This document shows positions 37,985-48,288 of a DNA stretch of 64,000 nt, piece by piece; the first letter of the stretch is position 1, and each line of letters opens with the position of its first letter. A program made the translations under genes and the position numbers. The DNA comes from Moritella sp. F3 (GTDB lineage: Bacteria > Pseudomonadota > Gammaproteobacteria > Enterobacterales > Moritellaceae): NCBI RefSeq assembly GCF_015082335.1, contig NZ_BLRL01000003.1, positions 434,001-498,000 of the forward strand, given 5' to 3'. The notes beneath the pieces are model-generated. The model was not told the DNA's origin. It saw nothing but the letters and a program-made list of their open reading frames with translations, and did not search any database.

Positions 37985-38031
37985 CTTCAACCACTATAGT
38001 TGAAGGCCAAACATGCCCCTTTCTTTGTTAG
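37985..38031 (+). repeat. attC-like site E (3' half and apical hairpin)
   Basis: Apical hairpin CTTCAAC / GTTGAAG (7 bp perfect) followed by GGCCAAACATGCCCC and TTTGTTAG, the same 3' module as sites A and B. The 5' outer arm is not evident. The sequence after GTTAG (CTACTCATTCACATTTT) again matches that after site A. Confidence 0.5.
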
Positions 38032-38232
38032 TGCTTCTACTCATTCACATTTTGTACATGATAATTTTCCGTACTTTAGCTAATGCTGGATGAACTGGTA
38101 ATTTTGCAAATAGACTAGATTGTGAGGTGCATTTCATAATTTTGATTTATTTGCGCCTGAGAAATTGAAATATTGCCAAATGGAAAATCTGGCCTCATAT
38201 TGTGAAAAGAGACAAATGTTAAGGGTGACAAA

Positions 38233-38625
38233 ATGAAAATAGGAAAGTTGGCGAATCTAGCTAACGTAAATATTGAGACAATTCGTTACTACGAGCGCAT
38301 TGGTTTGATCGAACAACCCGTTACGCCTGAGCAGGGCTATCGTGAATATCCTGATAAAACACTCGAACGAGTCCAGTTTATTAAGCGTTCTCAAGAGCTT
38401 GGGTTTACATTAAATGAAGTCGCTAACTTACTTCTATTAGGGGAAGAAAACTGCTTTTCGGTGCAAGAAATTGCAGAGAAAAAACTTGCTAATGTGAGAG
38501 AAAAGCTAGCTGATTTAAAACGCCTTGAAAACGTATTAGCCAATTTAGTCACTCAATGCAGATGCAACAACACTGACTCTGCTTGTCCTATAGTAGAGAG
38601 TCTTTTACCGAAAAAAAACAGCTAA
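38233..38625 (+). CDS. merR: Mercury-responsive regulator MerR
   Basis: 130 residues. Winged helix at the N-terminus (KIGKLANLANVNIETIRYYE), dimerisation helix, and the Hg-binding cysteines in ENCFS, QCRC and SACPIV, as in Tn501-type MerR. It represses and, with Hg2+, activates the merT promoter 6-37 bp beyond its own stop. Here merR is on the same strand as merTPFA instead of divergent, as in several marine and Gram-positive operons. Confidence 0.93.
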   Translation: MKIGKLANLANVNIETIRYYERIGLIEQPVTPEQGYREYPDKTLERVQFIKRSQELGFTLNEVANLLLLGEENCFSVQEIAEKKLANVREKLADLKRLENVLANLVTQCRCNNTDSACPIVESLLPKKNS

Positions 38626-38630
38626 TATAT

Positions 38631-38662
38631 TTGACTCTGTACTTAGGTACGGGGTTTATACT
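38631..38662 (+). promoter_or_regulatory. MerR-type promoter/operator of merTPFA
   Basis: -35 TTGACT (38631-38636) and -10 TATACT (38657-38662) are separated by 20 bp, the over-long spacing that MerR-family activators correct by DNA twisting. The spacer contains the dyad CTGTAC-TTAG-GTACGG (38637-38652), close to the known mer operator. Confidence 0.88.
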
Positions 38663-38693
38663 TACTTTACTAACAAAAAAAGTGGAGTAAGTC

Positions 38694-39041
38694 ATGGAAA
38701 ATAAAGCAAGTAACCTTCCTTTAATGGGTGGTCTTGTTGCTGCAATTGGGGCAGGTCTCTGCTGCGCAGGCCCTCTTGTGCTACTGCTGCTCGGCATAGG
38801 TGGTTCTTGGATTGGGAATTTTACCCTCTTTGAACCCTATCGCCCCTTCTTCATTCTTGCTGTTGTTGGACTGTTTAGCTGGTCAGGCTGGAAACTCTAC
38901 CGTCCACAAATTGAATGCCAACAAGGCACACCCTGTGCAGTCCCGCAAGTGCAAACTCGTCGAAAAATCACGTTCTGGTTAGCTTCCCTTATTGCCCTGA
39001 TTTTAATCTCCAGTAATTACTGGGTTCTATGGATTACTTAA
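38694..39041 (+). CDS. merT: Mercuric ion transporter MerT
   Basis: Inner-membrane importer that takes Hg2+ from periplasmic MerP to cytosolic MerA. 115 residues, three hydrophobic segments. The paired cysteines in the first segment (LCCAGP) and the loop cysteines (IECQQGTPCAV) are those that relay Hg2+. GGAG lies 7 bases before the ATG. Confidence 0.93.
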   Translation: MENKASNLPLMGGLVAAIGAGLCCAGPLVLLLLGIGGSWIGNFTLFEPYRPFFILAVVGLFSWSGWKLYRPQIECQQGTPCAVPQVQTRRKITFWLASLIALILISSNYWVLWIT

Positions 39042-39059
39042 AAAGATAAGGATAAAAAC

Positions 39060-39391
39060 ATGCTTATTTTGAATAAAATATTATTACTGCTCGGAGTGTC
39101 TTTGATCACTTTTGGATCTATAGCTAAGCCTCAGATTGTGACTTTAGAGCTACCAACAATGAATTGCCCTGTTTGTCCAATTACCGTAACAAAGTCTCTT
39201 GAACAAGTCGATGGTGTGACTGATGTTGAGGTGTTGTACGAAAAAAATTGGCACAGGTTGATTTTGATGACGAAAGTACGAATATACGAATATACGAATA
39301 TACGAATATACGAATATACGAATATACAAATATACAAACACTTATTGATGCGACAACGAATGCTGGCTACCCCTCAAACTTAAAAAAGTAG
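39060..39391 (+). pseudogene. merP: merP with a -1 frameshift and in-frame repeat expansion
   Basis: Periplasmic Hg2+-binding protein of the HMA fold. The start frame gives a signal peptide and the metal site PTMNCPVCPIT, then leaves the family after VEVLYEK. Dropping back one base in the A7 run (39241-39247) restores KKLAQVDFDDESTN and the normal end TLIDATTNAGYPSNLKK, stopping at 39391. The sequence A AAA AAT could allow -1 slippage by ribosome or polymerase, so the gene may still make some product; a sequencing error is also possible. The 8-bp repeat at 39278-39333 adds 16 codons in that restored frame. Without repair the frame ends at 39383 with a foreign tail. Confidence 0.85.
39278..39341 (+). 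repeat. 8-bp microsatellite inside merP
   Basis: Six exact copies of ACGAATAT (39278-39325), then ACAAATAT and ACAAACAC. The ancestral gene needs only the first and last units. Six added units (48 bp) keep the frame, but any other change in copy number would usually break it. Confidence 0.95.
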
Positions 39392-39397
39392 GTTTAT

Positions 39398-39649
39398 ATG
39401 AATAAAAAACGTCCACTATTAAAATGGGGAATTACAGGTACTGTGATTGCAGCACTGTGTTGTTTTACCCCTATTCTGGTCATCGTTCTAGGGGTTGTAG
39501 GGCTCTCTGGCATGCTTGGTTATTTAGATTATGTTTTACTGCCAGCACTCGCTTTTTTTATTGGGTTGACGTTTTACGCATTGTTTAAAAGTAAGAAAAA
39601 AAATAAGTCCGATTCTTGTCATCTAAGTTCAAAGGATGGGGGAAAATAA
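39398..39649 (+). CDS. merF: Mercury transporter MerF
   Basis: 83-residue inner-membrane Hg2+ importer with two hydrophobic segments and the vicinal cysteine pair in the first (ALCCFTPIL). A lysine-rich tail follows. It provides a second route for Hg2+ besides MerT. Abuts merA: the merA ATG follows its stop at once. Confidence 0.9.
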   Translation: MNKKRPLLKWGITGTVIAALCCFTPILVIVLGVVGLSGMLGYLDYVLLPALAFFIGLTFYALFKSKKKNKSDSCHLSSKDGGK

Positions 39650-41089
<1,440 letters not shown>

Positions 41090-41100
41090 ATCGAAGGCAT

Positions 41101-41165
41101 AATATTCATTTTCCATATTAAAACTAATATGAATATTACAAGTTAGAACTAGTACTCTAACTTGT
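41101..41165 (+). terminator. Two adjacent perfect inverted repeats after merA
   Basis: AATATTCAT / ATGAATATT (41101-41137) is followed directly by ACAAGTTAGA / TCTAACTTGT (41138-41165, 8-base loop). They probably end the mer transcript, although no T-tract follows. The second repeat overlaps the inverted attC-like motif F. Confidence 0.5.
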
Positions 41166-41186
41166 TTCTGTCCAAATATGGCTTAG
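41156..41186 (-). repeat. Inverted attC-like 3' module F
   Basis: Read on the minus strand: CTAAGCCATATTTGGACAGA followed by AACAAGTTAGA, the same CTAAGCC...GTTAG module as sites A, B and E but in the opposite orientation. With site E it brackets the mer operon as an inverted pair. No complete 5' arm was found. Confidence 0.45.
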
Positions 41187-41680
41187 GGCTGTCCGCTTAT
41201 TATTATCAACATTGTATTAACCGTGTCGCCTATAATTATCTACAGCGATTAAGACTGAGATATACATTGTCACTAACAGAAGCTAGATAGAGTCCAAACT
41301 ACCTACTATTCATTAGTTATAACTAAACCTGTTTGTATTTACAGATTAATTTATAATATAAGTGAAATAAATTACTTGCATCTTGATAACATTTAAATTA
41401 AATTGCCGTCATTAAATCGAGCTACTCGATTATTTTGTTTTTTATATGGACTTTAAAATACAGTGATACAAATCATTAATCACACATTTCGTATTTCCCT
41501 ACCGTACTTCTGATCTCTGATTAGCGCGAGCGCTTTACAGCTTCGCCTAAAATTTAGCATTTTCTATTTGTTGCCTACGCAGCTTACCTGTTCGCTTGTT
41601 TACTTCCGCTCTAACGCGATTTAACCGTTTTAGCATTATTAAACATTCGAATACGCATTTTTTTATTTAAAATTTGAAGA
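41187..41680. other. Intergenic region upstream of the norspermidine operon
   Basis: About 490 bp of AT-rich sequence with no supported gene. It should hold the promoter of the ddc operon. No riboswitch or recognised operator was identified. Confidence 0.4.
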
Positions 41681-43225
41681 ATGATGAAAAACTCAAACCA
41701 AAATTCAAATCACAACAGTGATTGGTCTGATGTATTCGTACATCTTGATCCTAAAGCACAACCGCATTACCTTAACGCAATCGAGCATTCTGCACGTGAA
41801 TTATCAGCGATGTTTACCGCTGTTGATGCACCATATTCAGGGCTAGAACCAGCAGCGTTGAATGAGAAAATCATGGCAATGCCAATTGGTAAAACGCCAA
41901 TTGCGCCGCTTGCTGAAATCATTTCAAACAATGTGGACGTTATTGGCAAAAACTCGATTATTGTCCAGCATCCGCATTGTATTGCGCATCTACACACGCC
42001 ACCGTTAATTCCTGCATTGGCAGCTGAAACCATTATTTCTGCGTTAAACCAATCAATGGACTCATGGGACCAAGCATCTTCTGCTACCTACGTAGAACAG
42101 AAAATGACGAATTGGTTGTGTGAACTCTTCGGTTATGACCTTGAGCAATCAGCGACCAATAATGGCGCTGACGGTGTATTTACCAGTGGCGGAACGCAAA
42201 GCAACTTAATGGGTCTGTTGTTGGCACGCGATCGCGCTGTTGAACAAATTTCGGGTGAAAGTGTTCAGAAAGACGGCTTACCAAGTTACGCGAAAAAACT
42301 TCGCATTCTGTGTTCACAAACAAGTCATTTTACCGTGCAAAAGTCAGCCTCGTTAATGGGGTTGGGTGAACGCGCAGTTGTGACTGTTGCAACGGATGAG
42401 TTCGGTTGTTTAGATATGAACGCATTAAACACCACGATTGCAGATCTTCAGTCGCAAGACTTGATCCCATTCTGTGTTGTGGGTACTGCGGGCACGACCG
42501 ACCTTGGTGCGATTGATGACTTACAAGCGATAGCGGCAATCAGCGAACAACACAATATGTGGTTTCACGTTGATGGCGCATACGGCGGGGCATTGATCTT
42601 GAGTTCACACAAAGATCGTTTGGCGGGAATCGAACTGGCTGATTCGATCAGTACCGATTTCCACAAGTTGTTCTTCCAACCGATTAGCTGTGGCGCATTA
42701 TTAATTCGTGATAATCACAACTTCAAATACCTGCTACACCATGCTGACTACTTAAATCGTGAAACTGACGAACTACCGAACTTGGTGGATAAATCAATCG
42801 CCACGACCAAGCGTTTTGATGCACTAAAACTGCTGATGTCTATGCAAGCGTTGGGTACGGATAAATTTGGTGCGATGTACGATCATCTTATCAGCCTAAC
42901 TCAAGATGTAGGTGCGTTAGTCAAAGCGACTGACAAGTTTGAATTGTTGGCTCTGCCACAACTAAGCACTGTGTTGTTCAGATATAACGATCTAATAACA
43001 AGTAGCGACGTAAGTGCTGAGCGTGAAGAACAGATCTGCATGATCAATCAGCGTTTACGTTTGGATCTGCTAACAGCAGGACAAGCAGTATTAGGCGAAA
43101 CCAAAATTAATGGTTATACCTGCCTAAAACTGACAATTTTGAATCCGTGTTTACAGTTAAGTGATTTTGAAAGCTTGTTTAGCAAGATCGCTGATTTTGC
43201 TGAACTTCAAAGTTATATCAAATAA
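41681..43225 (+). CDS. ddc: L-2,4-diaminobutyrate decarboxylase
   Basis: PLP enzyme turning L-2,4-diaminobutyrate into 1,3-diaminopropane, the amine precursor of norspermidine. 514 residues, group II decarboxylase. PLP lysine Lys329 in STDFHKLFF; WFHVDGAYGGALIL holds the Asp that binds the pyridine nitrogen; TSGGTQSNLMGLLLARD is the phosphate region. In Vibrio this activity is encoded next to or fused with the aminotransferase; here it is a separate first gene, and the aminotransferase is last. Confidence 0.9.
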   Translation: MMKNSNQNSNHNSDWSDVFVHLDPKAQPHYLNAIEHSARELSAMFTAVDAPYSGLEPAALNEKIMAMPIGKTPIAPLAEIISNNVDVIGKNSIIVQHPHCIAHLHTPPLIPALAAETIISALNQSMDSWDQASSATYVEQKMTNWLCELFGYDLEQSATNNGADGVFTSGGTQSNLMGLLLARDRAVEQISGESVQKDGLPSYAKKLRILCSQTSHFTVQKSASLMGLGERAVVTVATDEFGCLDMNALNTTIADLQSQDLIPFCVVGTAGTTDLGAIDDLQAIAAISEQHNMWFHVDGAYGGALILSSHKDRLAGIELADSISTDFHKLFFQPISCGALLIRDNHNFKYLLHHADYLNRETDELPNLVDKSIATTKRFDALKLLMSMQALGTDKFGAMYDHLISLTQDVGALVKATDKFELLALPQLSTVLFRYNDLITSSDVSAEREEQICMINQRLRLDLLTAGQAVLGETKINGYTCLKLTILNPCLQLSDFESLFSKIADFAELQSYIK

Positions 43226-43329
43226 CGCTAGCTTAGCGTTTATAGCAATAAATATAACAGTGGTTGATCAGTTTCAAATAGATCAGCCATTTATAAAATA
43301 ACAATAAAGAATAAGTTTAAGGAATAGAT

Positions 43330-44550
43330 ATGTCTGTATTACAAATTGGTGCTGGTGGTGTTGGTTGGGTTATTGCGCATAAATGTGCTCAAAACAATGA
43401 CGTGTTTGGTGATATTACAATCGCTTCACGTACTATCGCTAAATGTGACAAAATAATTACCAGTGTTCATAACCGAGACAACTTAAAAGACAAGACGCGC
43501 AGCTTAGTATCACGTGAAATCAACGTTGATAACAAAGATGAGCTAATCGCATTAATCGAAGAAGTAAATCCAGATTTAGTAATTAATGCCGGTCCTCCAT
43601 GGGTAAACGTAGCGATCATGGCTGCGTGTGTAGCAACTAAAACTGCTTACCTAGATACCTCTGTTGCCACTGATTTATGCAGTGAAGGCCAGCAAGTACC
43701 AGAAGCTTATGATCCACAATGGGCATTCCGCGACGACTTCGAAAAAGCGGGTATCACAGGTATTCTTGGTGCTGGTTTTGATCCAGGTGTAGTAAGCGTA
43801 TTCGCAACATATGCATACAAGCATTTGTTTGATGAAATTGACAGCATCGACGTAATGGATGTAAACGCGGGTGATCACGGTCAACGCTTTGCAACTAACT
43901 TTGATCCAGAAACAAACATGTTAGAGATCTTAGGTGATTCGTTCTACTTTGAGAACAAAGAATGGCACCAAGTACCTTGCCACAGCCGTGTAATGGAATT
44001 TGATTTCCCTGTTGTTGGACAACAAAAAGTTTACTCAATGGCGCACGATGAAGTACGTTCATTAGCAGAATTCATTCCTGCAAAACGTATTGAATTCTGG
44101 ATGGGTTTCTCTGATAACTATCTTAAATACTTCAACGTAATGCGCGATATTGGTTTATTAAGCCAAGTACCTGTTACAACGACTGACGGTATTACGGTTG
44201 AACCACTGAAAGTATTAAAAGCGATCTTACCAGATCCAACATCACTAGCAGCTGGCTACACGGGCAAAACATGTATCGGTACATGGGTTCGTGGTACTAA
44301 AGCTGGCAAGCCGCGCAGCGTATTCGTATATAACATCTGCGATCACGAAGAAGCATATAAAGAAGTTGAGCATCAAGCTATTTCTTATACAACAGGCGTA
44401 CCAGCAATTACTGCTGCACTACTTTACTTCCAAGGTAAGTGGAGCGAAGCAGGGCTATTTAACGTAGAGCAGTTAAACCCAGATGACTTCTTAGAATTGA
44501 TGCCACGTATCGGTCTAACATGGGAAGTTCAAGAGCTGGACTGCGAGTAA
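43330..44550 (+). CDS. Carboxynorspermidine synthase/dehydrogenase
   Basis: Condenses 1,3-diaminopropane with aspartate semialdehyde and reduces the product with NADPH to carboxynorspermidine. 406 residues of the saccharopine-dehydrogenase-like family; N-terminal Rossmann motif [18 protein letters not shown] and the family segments [16 protein letters not shown] and [23 protein letters not shown] precedes the ATG. Its stop overlaps the nspC start (TAATG). Confidence 0.92.
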   Translation: MSVLQIGAGGVGWVIAHKCAQNNDVFGDITIASRTIAKCDKIITSVHNRDNLKDKTRSLVSREINVDNKDELIALIEEVNPDLVINAGPPWVNVAIMAACVATKTAYLDTSVATDLCSEGQQVPEAYDPQWAFRDDFEKAGITGILGAGFDPGVVSVFATYAYKHLFDEIDSIDVMDVNAGDHGQRFATNFDPETNMLEILGDSFYFENKEWHQVPCHSRVMEFDFPVVGQQKVYSMAHDEVRSLAEFIPAKRIEFWMGFSDNYLKYFNVMRDIGLLSQVPVTTTDGITVEPLKVLKAILPDPTSLAAGYTGKTCIGTWVRGTKAGKPRSVFVYNICDHEEAYKEVEHQAISYTTGVPAITAALLYFQGKWSEAGLFNVEQLNPDDFLELMPRIGLTWEVQELDCE

Positions 44551-45719
44551 TGTCGGCAGTTAATACAACTGTAACAGGGGCGCTTAGTGCGCCTCTGAAA
44601 ACACCGTATTTCATGATCCATGAAGACAAACTGCTGCGCAATCTCGAGATCTGCAAGCAGTTAAAAGATCTATCTGATGTGAAATTGGTGTTAGCGTTGA
44701 AATGTTTCTCTACATGGGGAACGTTCGATACCATCAGTAAATATTTAGACGGTACAACCAGTAGTGGTCCGTATGAAGTACAGCTAGGTCACGAAACATT
44801 TCCCGGTGAAACACATGCTTACAGCGTGGGTTACAGCGAAGATGACGTGATTGCGGTGCGTGATATAGCCGATAAAATCATTTTTAATTCGGTATCACAA
44901 CTGGAACGCATGCAGCCTTTGTTGCCCGATTCAAGCAGCGTTGGCTTGCGTATTAACCCTGAAGTCAGTTACGCAGGGCAAGATCTCGCTGATCCTGCGC
45001 GTGCTTATTCTCGCTTAGGTGTTAAACAAGCAGGTCTAACGGCTGAAACTGTGGCTAAACTTGATGGTTTGATGTTCCACATGAATTGTGAAAACAAGGA
45101 TTTTGTTGCTTATAACAGCATCCTAAGCACCATTTCAGAGCAGTTTTCAGTACACCTAGAGCAAGTATCTTGGGTGAGTTTGGGTGGTGGTTTGTTTTTC
45201 ACTTATCCGGGTTATCCAGTGGCTGAATTAGCATTAGCATTGAAAGCCTTTGCTGAAAAACACCAAGTGCAGTTGTATCTTGAACCGGGTGAAGCGGTTA
45301 TTACAGATACGACCGACCTTGTGGTATCGGTATTAGACGTTGTTGAAAACGATAAAAAAACAGCAATCGTAGACAGCGCAACTGAAGCGCATCGTTTAGA
45401 TACCCTTATCTATAACGAACCAGCGAGTTTTGCGGAAGCAACGGCAGAGGGCGAACACCCTTACATCATAGGCAGTTGTTCATGTTTGGCTGGGGATGTA
45501 TTTGGCGAAGCCAATTTCCCACAGGCATTACACATTGGCGATCGTCTAACGATTAAAGATTCAGCCGGTTACACCATGGTGAAACTGAACTGGTTCAATG
45601 GCCTAAAAATGCCAAGCATCTATTTTCAACGTGCAGATGTTAATGGCGTGAGTGGAGAGATTGAGACCCTAAATCAGTTTGATTATCAGGATTTCAAGGC
45701 GACCTTGGGCAAAGCTTAA
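44550..45719 (+). CDS. nspC: Carboxynorspermidine decarboxylase NspC
   Basis: PLP enzyme making norspermidine (and spermidine from carboxyspermidine). 389 residues from the ATG overlapping the previous stop; the open frame extends 10 codons further but overlap coupling favours this start. Fold-type III alanine-racemase-like barrel with the PLP lysine Lys51 in [10 protein letters not shown], the glycine loop [16 protein letters not shown] and [18 protein letters not shown] near residue 310 holds the cross-subunit Cys-Asp region. Confidence 0.94.
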   Translation: MSAVNTTVTGALSAPLKTPYFMIHEDKLLRNLEICKQLKDLSDVKLVLALKCFSTWGTFDTISKYLDGTTSSGPYEVQLGHETFPGETHAYSVGYSEDDVIAVRDIADKIIFNSVSQLERMQPLLPDSSSVGLRINPEVSYAGQDLADPARAYSRLGVKQAGLTAETVAKLDGLMFHMNCENKDFVAYNSILSTISEQFSVHLEQVSWVSLGGGLFFTYPGYPVAELALALKAFAEKHQVQLYLEPGEAVITDTTDLVVSVLDVVENDKKTAIVDSATEAHRLDTLIYNEPASFAEATAEGEHPYIIGSCSCLAGDVFGEANFPQALHIGDRLTIKDSAGYTMVKLNWFNGLKMPSIYFQRADVNGVSGEIETLNQFDYQDFKATLGKA

Positions 45720-45772
45720 TCTTGCCGAGTGTCAGCAACAATATGAATGATACCTTTCACAAGGTGGCAATT

Positions 45773-47239
45773 ATGAATAAAAGATCAAAGAAGGTTGAAA
45801 ACGACGTGAGCGAAGTTTTAAATTATGTGACTGAAATGAATAACGATAAACCAGTGACGCGCGCAGTAATGCCTACCGCGTTAAACTTGGATTCGTTTCT
45901 TAGTCAGCCAGCACGTGTGCTAGCGACTAATAGCTATTTACAACGCCAAGAACAACGTGAGTCAAATGCTCGCAGTTATCCGCGTCGTTTGCCATTTGCG
46001 TTAAAACGCGGCCAAGGTATCTTTGTTGAAGATACTCAGCAACAGATCTTTATTGATTGTTTAGCTGCTGCAGGTACGCTGGCGCTGGGTCATAGCCACG
46101 CTGATGTAACAGCTGCGTTGATCGAAGCTGTGCAGTCAGAAGTACCAATGCAAACGTTAGATCTGATGACCCCAGTCAAAGATCAGTTTATGACGCTGTT
46201 ATTGGATCTACTACCGGGTAATATGGCTGAAAATGCACGCATTCAAATGTGTAGCCCTTGTGGCTCTGATGCAGTTGAAGCGGCATTAAAGCTGGCTAAA
46301 ATTGCCACTGGTCGTCGTTCTGTTTTAGCATTCTCGGGGGCTTATCACGGCATGACGCATGGCGCGTTAGCAATGATGGGTAATTTAGGCCCTAAATCAG
46401 CCTTGAGCATGACGGGCGCGGATGTGCAAATTATGCCATTCCCGTATGCACCACGCTGTCCTTATGGCCTCGGTGAAACGGGCATTAAAGCCAGCCTTTA
46501 TCAGTTAGAAACAATGCTAACTGATCCTGAATCTGGCGTGGCTAAACCCGCGGCAATTATCGTTGAAGCAGTGCAGGGTGAAGCAGGCTCATTACCTGCA
46601 GATCCAAGCTGGTTACGCGGTTTACGTGATATTACTAAGCGTCACGGTATCGTGCTTATTATTGATGAAATTCAAGCGGGTATGGGTCGTACCGGTAAAG
46701 TATTTGCATTTGAACATGCAGACATTGAACCTGATGTGATCGTAGTATCTAAAGCGTTAGGTGGCGGTCAACCGCTCGCTGCGATTGTGTATCACAGCGA
46801 TTTTGATAAGTGGAATCCTGGTGCTCATGCAGGTACATTCCGTGGTAACCAGCTAGCAATGGCATCAGGTATGGTAGTGATGCGTCATCTTGCGGAAAAC
46901 CAATTACATCTGCATGCAGGTGCAATGGGTGCTAAGTTAAAGCATGACTTAGAAGCGATTGATAGTGACGTTATCGGTGATGTCCGTGGTCGTGGTTTGA
47001 TGTTAGGTATCGAGATTGTTGATCCTAATGGCGAGCGTGATGTATTAGGTAACTTGCCACAAGATGGCGAACGTGCGAAAGAGATTCAACAAGCAGCATT
47101 ACGTCGTGGTTTGATTATTGAATTAGGTGGGCGTTTTGGTTCTACTATCCGCATGTTACCGCCACTGATTATCCAATCTGAAGAAATTGATGTGGTTGTG
47201 GCAATCCTAACGGATGCGATTAATTCTGTTGCAACTTAG
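45773..47239 (+). CDS. dat: Diaminobutyrate-2-oxoglutarate aminotransferase
   Basis: Makes L-2,4-diaminobutyrate from aspartate semialdehyde, feeding the decarboxylase at the head of the operon. 488 residues of class III aminotransferase; PLP lysine Lys327 in VSKALGGGQP, LIIDEIQAGMGRTG, and SPCGSDAVEAALKLAK. Start placed at 45773: AAGGTGG lies five bases upstream, whereas the frame is open to a TTG at 45722 without such a site. Closely follows nspC. Confidence 0.9.
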   Translation: MNKRSKKVENDVSEVLNYVTEMNNDKPVTRAVMPTALNLDSFLSQPARVLATNSYLQRQEQRESNARSYPRRLPFALKRGQGIFVEDTQQQIFIDCLAAAGTLALGHSHADVTAALIEAVQSEVPMQTLDLMTPVKDQFMTLLLDLLPGNMAENARIQMCSPCGSDAVEAALKLAKIATGRRSVLAFSGAYHGMTHGALAMMGNLGPKSALSMTGADVQIMPFPYAPRCPYGLGETGIKASLYQLETMLTDPESGVAKPAAIIVEAVQGEAGSLPADPSWLRGLRDITKRHGIVLIIDEIQAGMGRTGKVFAFEHADIEPDVIVVSKALGGGQPLAAIVYHSDFDKWNPGAHAGTFRGNQLAMASGMVVMRHLAENQLHLHAGAMGAKLKHDLEAIDSDVIGDVRGRGLMLGIEIVDPNGERDVLGNLPQDGERAKEIQQAALRRGLIIELGGRFGSTIRMLPPLIIQSEEIDVVVAILTDAINSVAT

Positions 47240-47287
47240 TTAGCTATTTAGTCCACTGAGTCGCTAGATAAAAATTTAATGCATAAT

Positions 47288-47343
47288 AAAGGCCTTTAGA
47301 TGATTTATTCATGATGAATAAGTCAATACTAAAGGCTTTTTTG
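47288..47343 (+). terminator. Terminator of the norspermidine operon
   Basis: Long stem AAAGGCCTTTAG / CTAAAGGCTTT with one bulge, an inner stem TTATTCAT / ATGAATAA, and a final TTTTTT run, about 50 bp after dat. Confidence 0.88.
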
Positions 47344-47443
47344 TGTTCGGTATCACTCTTTTTTACATTTGCAACGAATAAGTGATATTGAGAATTATTA
47401 CTATTAGGTGTTAGTATACTTAATCGTTTTTAAGCTAGAGTTA

Positions 47444-48217
47444 ATGGATTTGACTAGTATAGAGCAAGTTATACCACCTAAGTTACTATTATATATTTTA
47501 AAATCAGAAAATTATGGTGTTGAATACCAACCTATCATAGCACTTGATACACTTGAAATATTTGCTTATGAAGCGTTATCACGTTTCTATGATGATCAAA
47601 GTAATGCCATCCCCCCAGATCAAGTATATAAGGCATTGCATGATAATCCGCTATCTCTATTTCAGGTGGAGTATGCACAGAAAAAATTACAGCTTCAACA
47701 CGCTCCAAAAAATATCAAATTGTTTGTTAATTTAGATCAAGATTCATATTTTGCTTATGGCGATGATATCGCAGATTTGTCGATAGTCACGAAACAATTA
47801 AATCCCTTCATTCAGTTGTTTTTAGATCATAAGGACAATGAAGTAGTTGTTGAGTTGATTGAAAACTCCGAGATAATCGACGCCAAAATGAGTATTAACA
47901 TGATCAAATTAATGGCGTCATATAATATAAGAACTGCAATTGATGATGTTTGTAACGAACAGTCGATGCTCTCTACCGCAGTGTTAGAACAAGTTAATTT
48001 TATTAAATTTGATCGTTTTGTGGTATTGAATCAGCATAATGCCCAATTTTTATTATTGATTAGAGCCTTGATTGCTTATGCTAGAGCCGCAGGTAAGAAA
48101 ACGATTTTGGAGGGCGTGGAAACAGAGGGGGATCTGTTGTTTGCAAAGTCGCTAAATATTGATTATGTACAAGGCTTTCTATTTAAACCGCAGTTTCTAT
48201 TTATACATAAGACTTAA
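47444..48217 (+). CDS. EAL-domain c-di-GMP phosphodiesterase (stand-alone)
   Basis: 257 residues, an EAL domain with no sensor or GGDEF part. Catalytic motifs look intact: EAL at 43-45 (YEALSRF), LFVNLD, VVVELIENSEI, AIDDV, FIKFDRF with its Lys/Asp, TILEGVET and DYVQGFLFKP. It should hydrolyse c-di-GMP in the cytosol. The ATG at 47444 is preferred to an upstream GTG (47408). It follows the norspermidine operon behind a terminator; norspermidine and c-di-GMP are linked in Vibrio biofilm control through NspS/MbaA, but no sensor is present here. Confidence 0.87.
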   Translation: MDLTSIEQVIPPKLLLYILKSENYGVEYQPIIALDTLEIFAYEALSRFYDDQSNAIPPDQVYKALHDNPLSLFQVEYAQKKLQLQHAPKNIKLFVNLDQDSYFAYGDDIADLSIVTKQLNPFIQLFLDHKDNEVVVELIENSEIIDAKMSINMIKLMASYNIRTAIDDVCNEQSMLSTAVLEQVNFIKFDRFVVLNQHNAQFLLLIRALIAYARAAGKKTILEGVETEGDLLFAKSLNIDYVQGFLFKPQFLFIHKT

Positions 48218-48223
48218 CATATA

Positions 48224-48256
48224 ATGTTGGCTTTTAAACGGGTTAAAAGCCAACAT
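48224..48256. terminator. Hairpin between convergent EAL and chemoreceptor genes
   Basis: Perfect 14-bp arms ATGTTGGCTTTTAA / TTAAAAGCCAACAT with an ACGGG loop, starting 7 bp after the EAL stop. Likely shared terminator for both strands. Confidence 0.75.
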
Positions 48257-48288
48257 GTTGCGCATATAAAATATTTAGATATAAGGTA

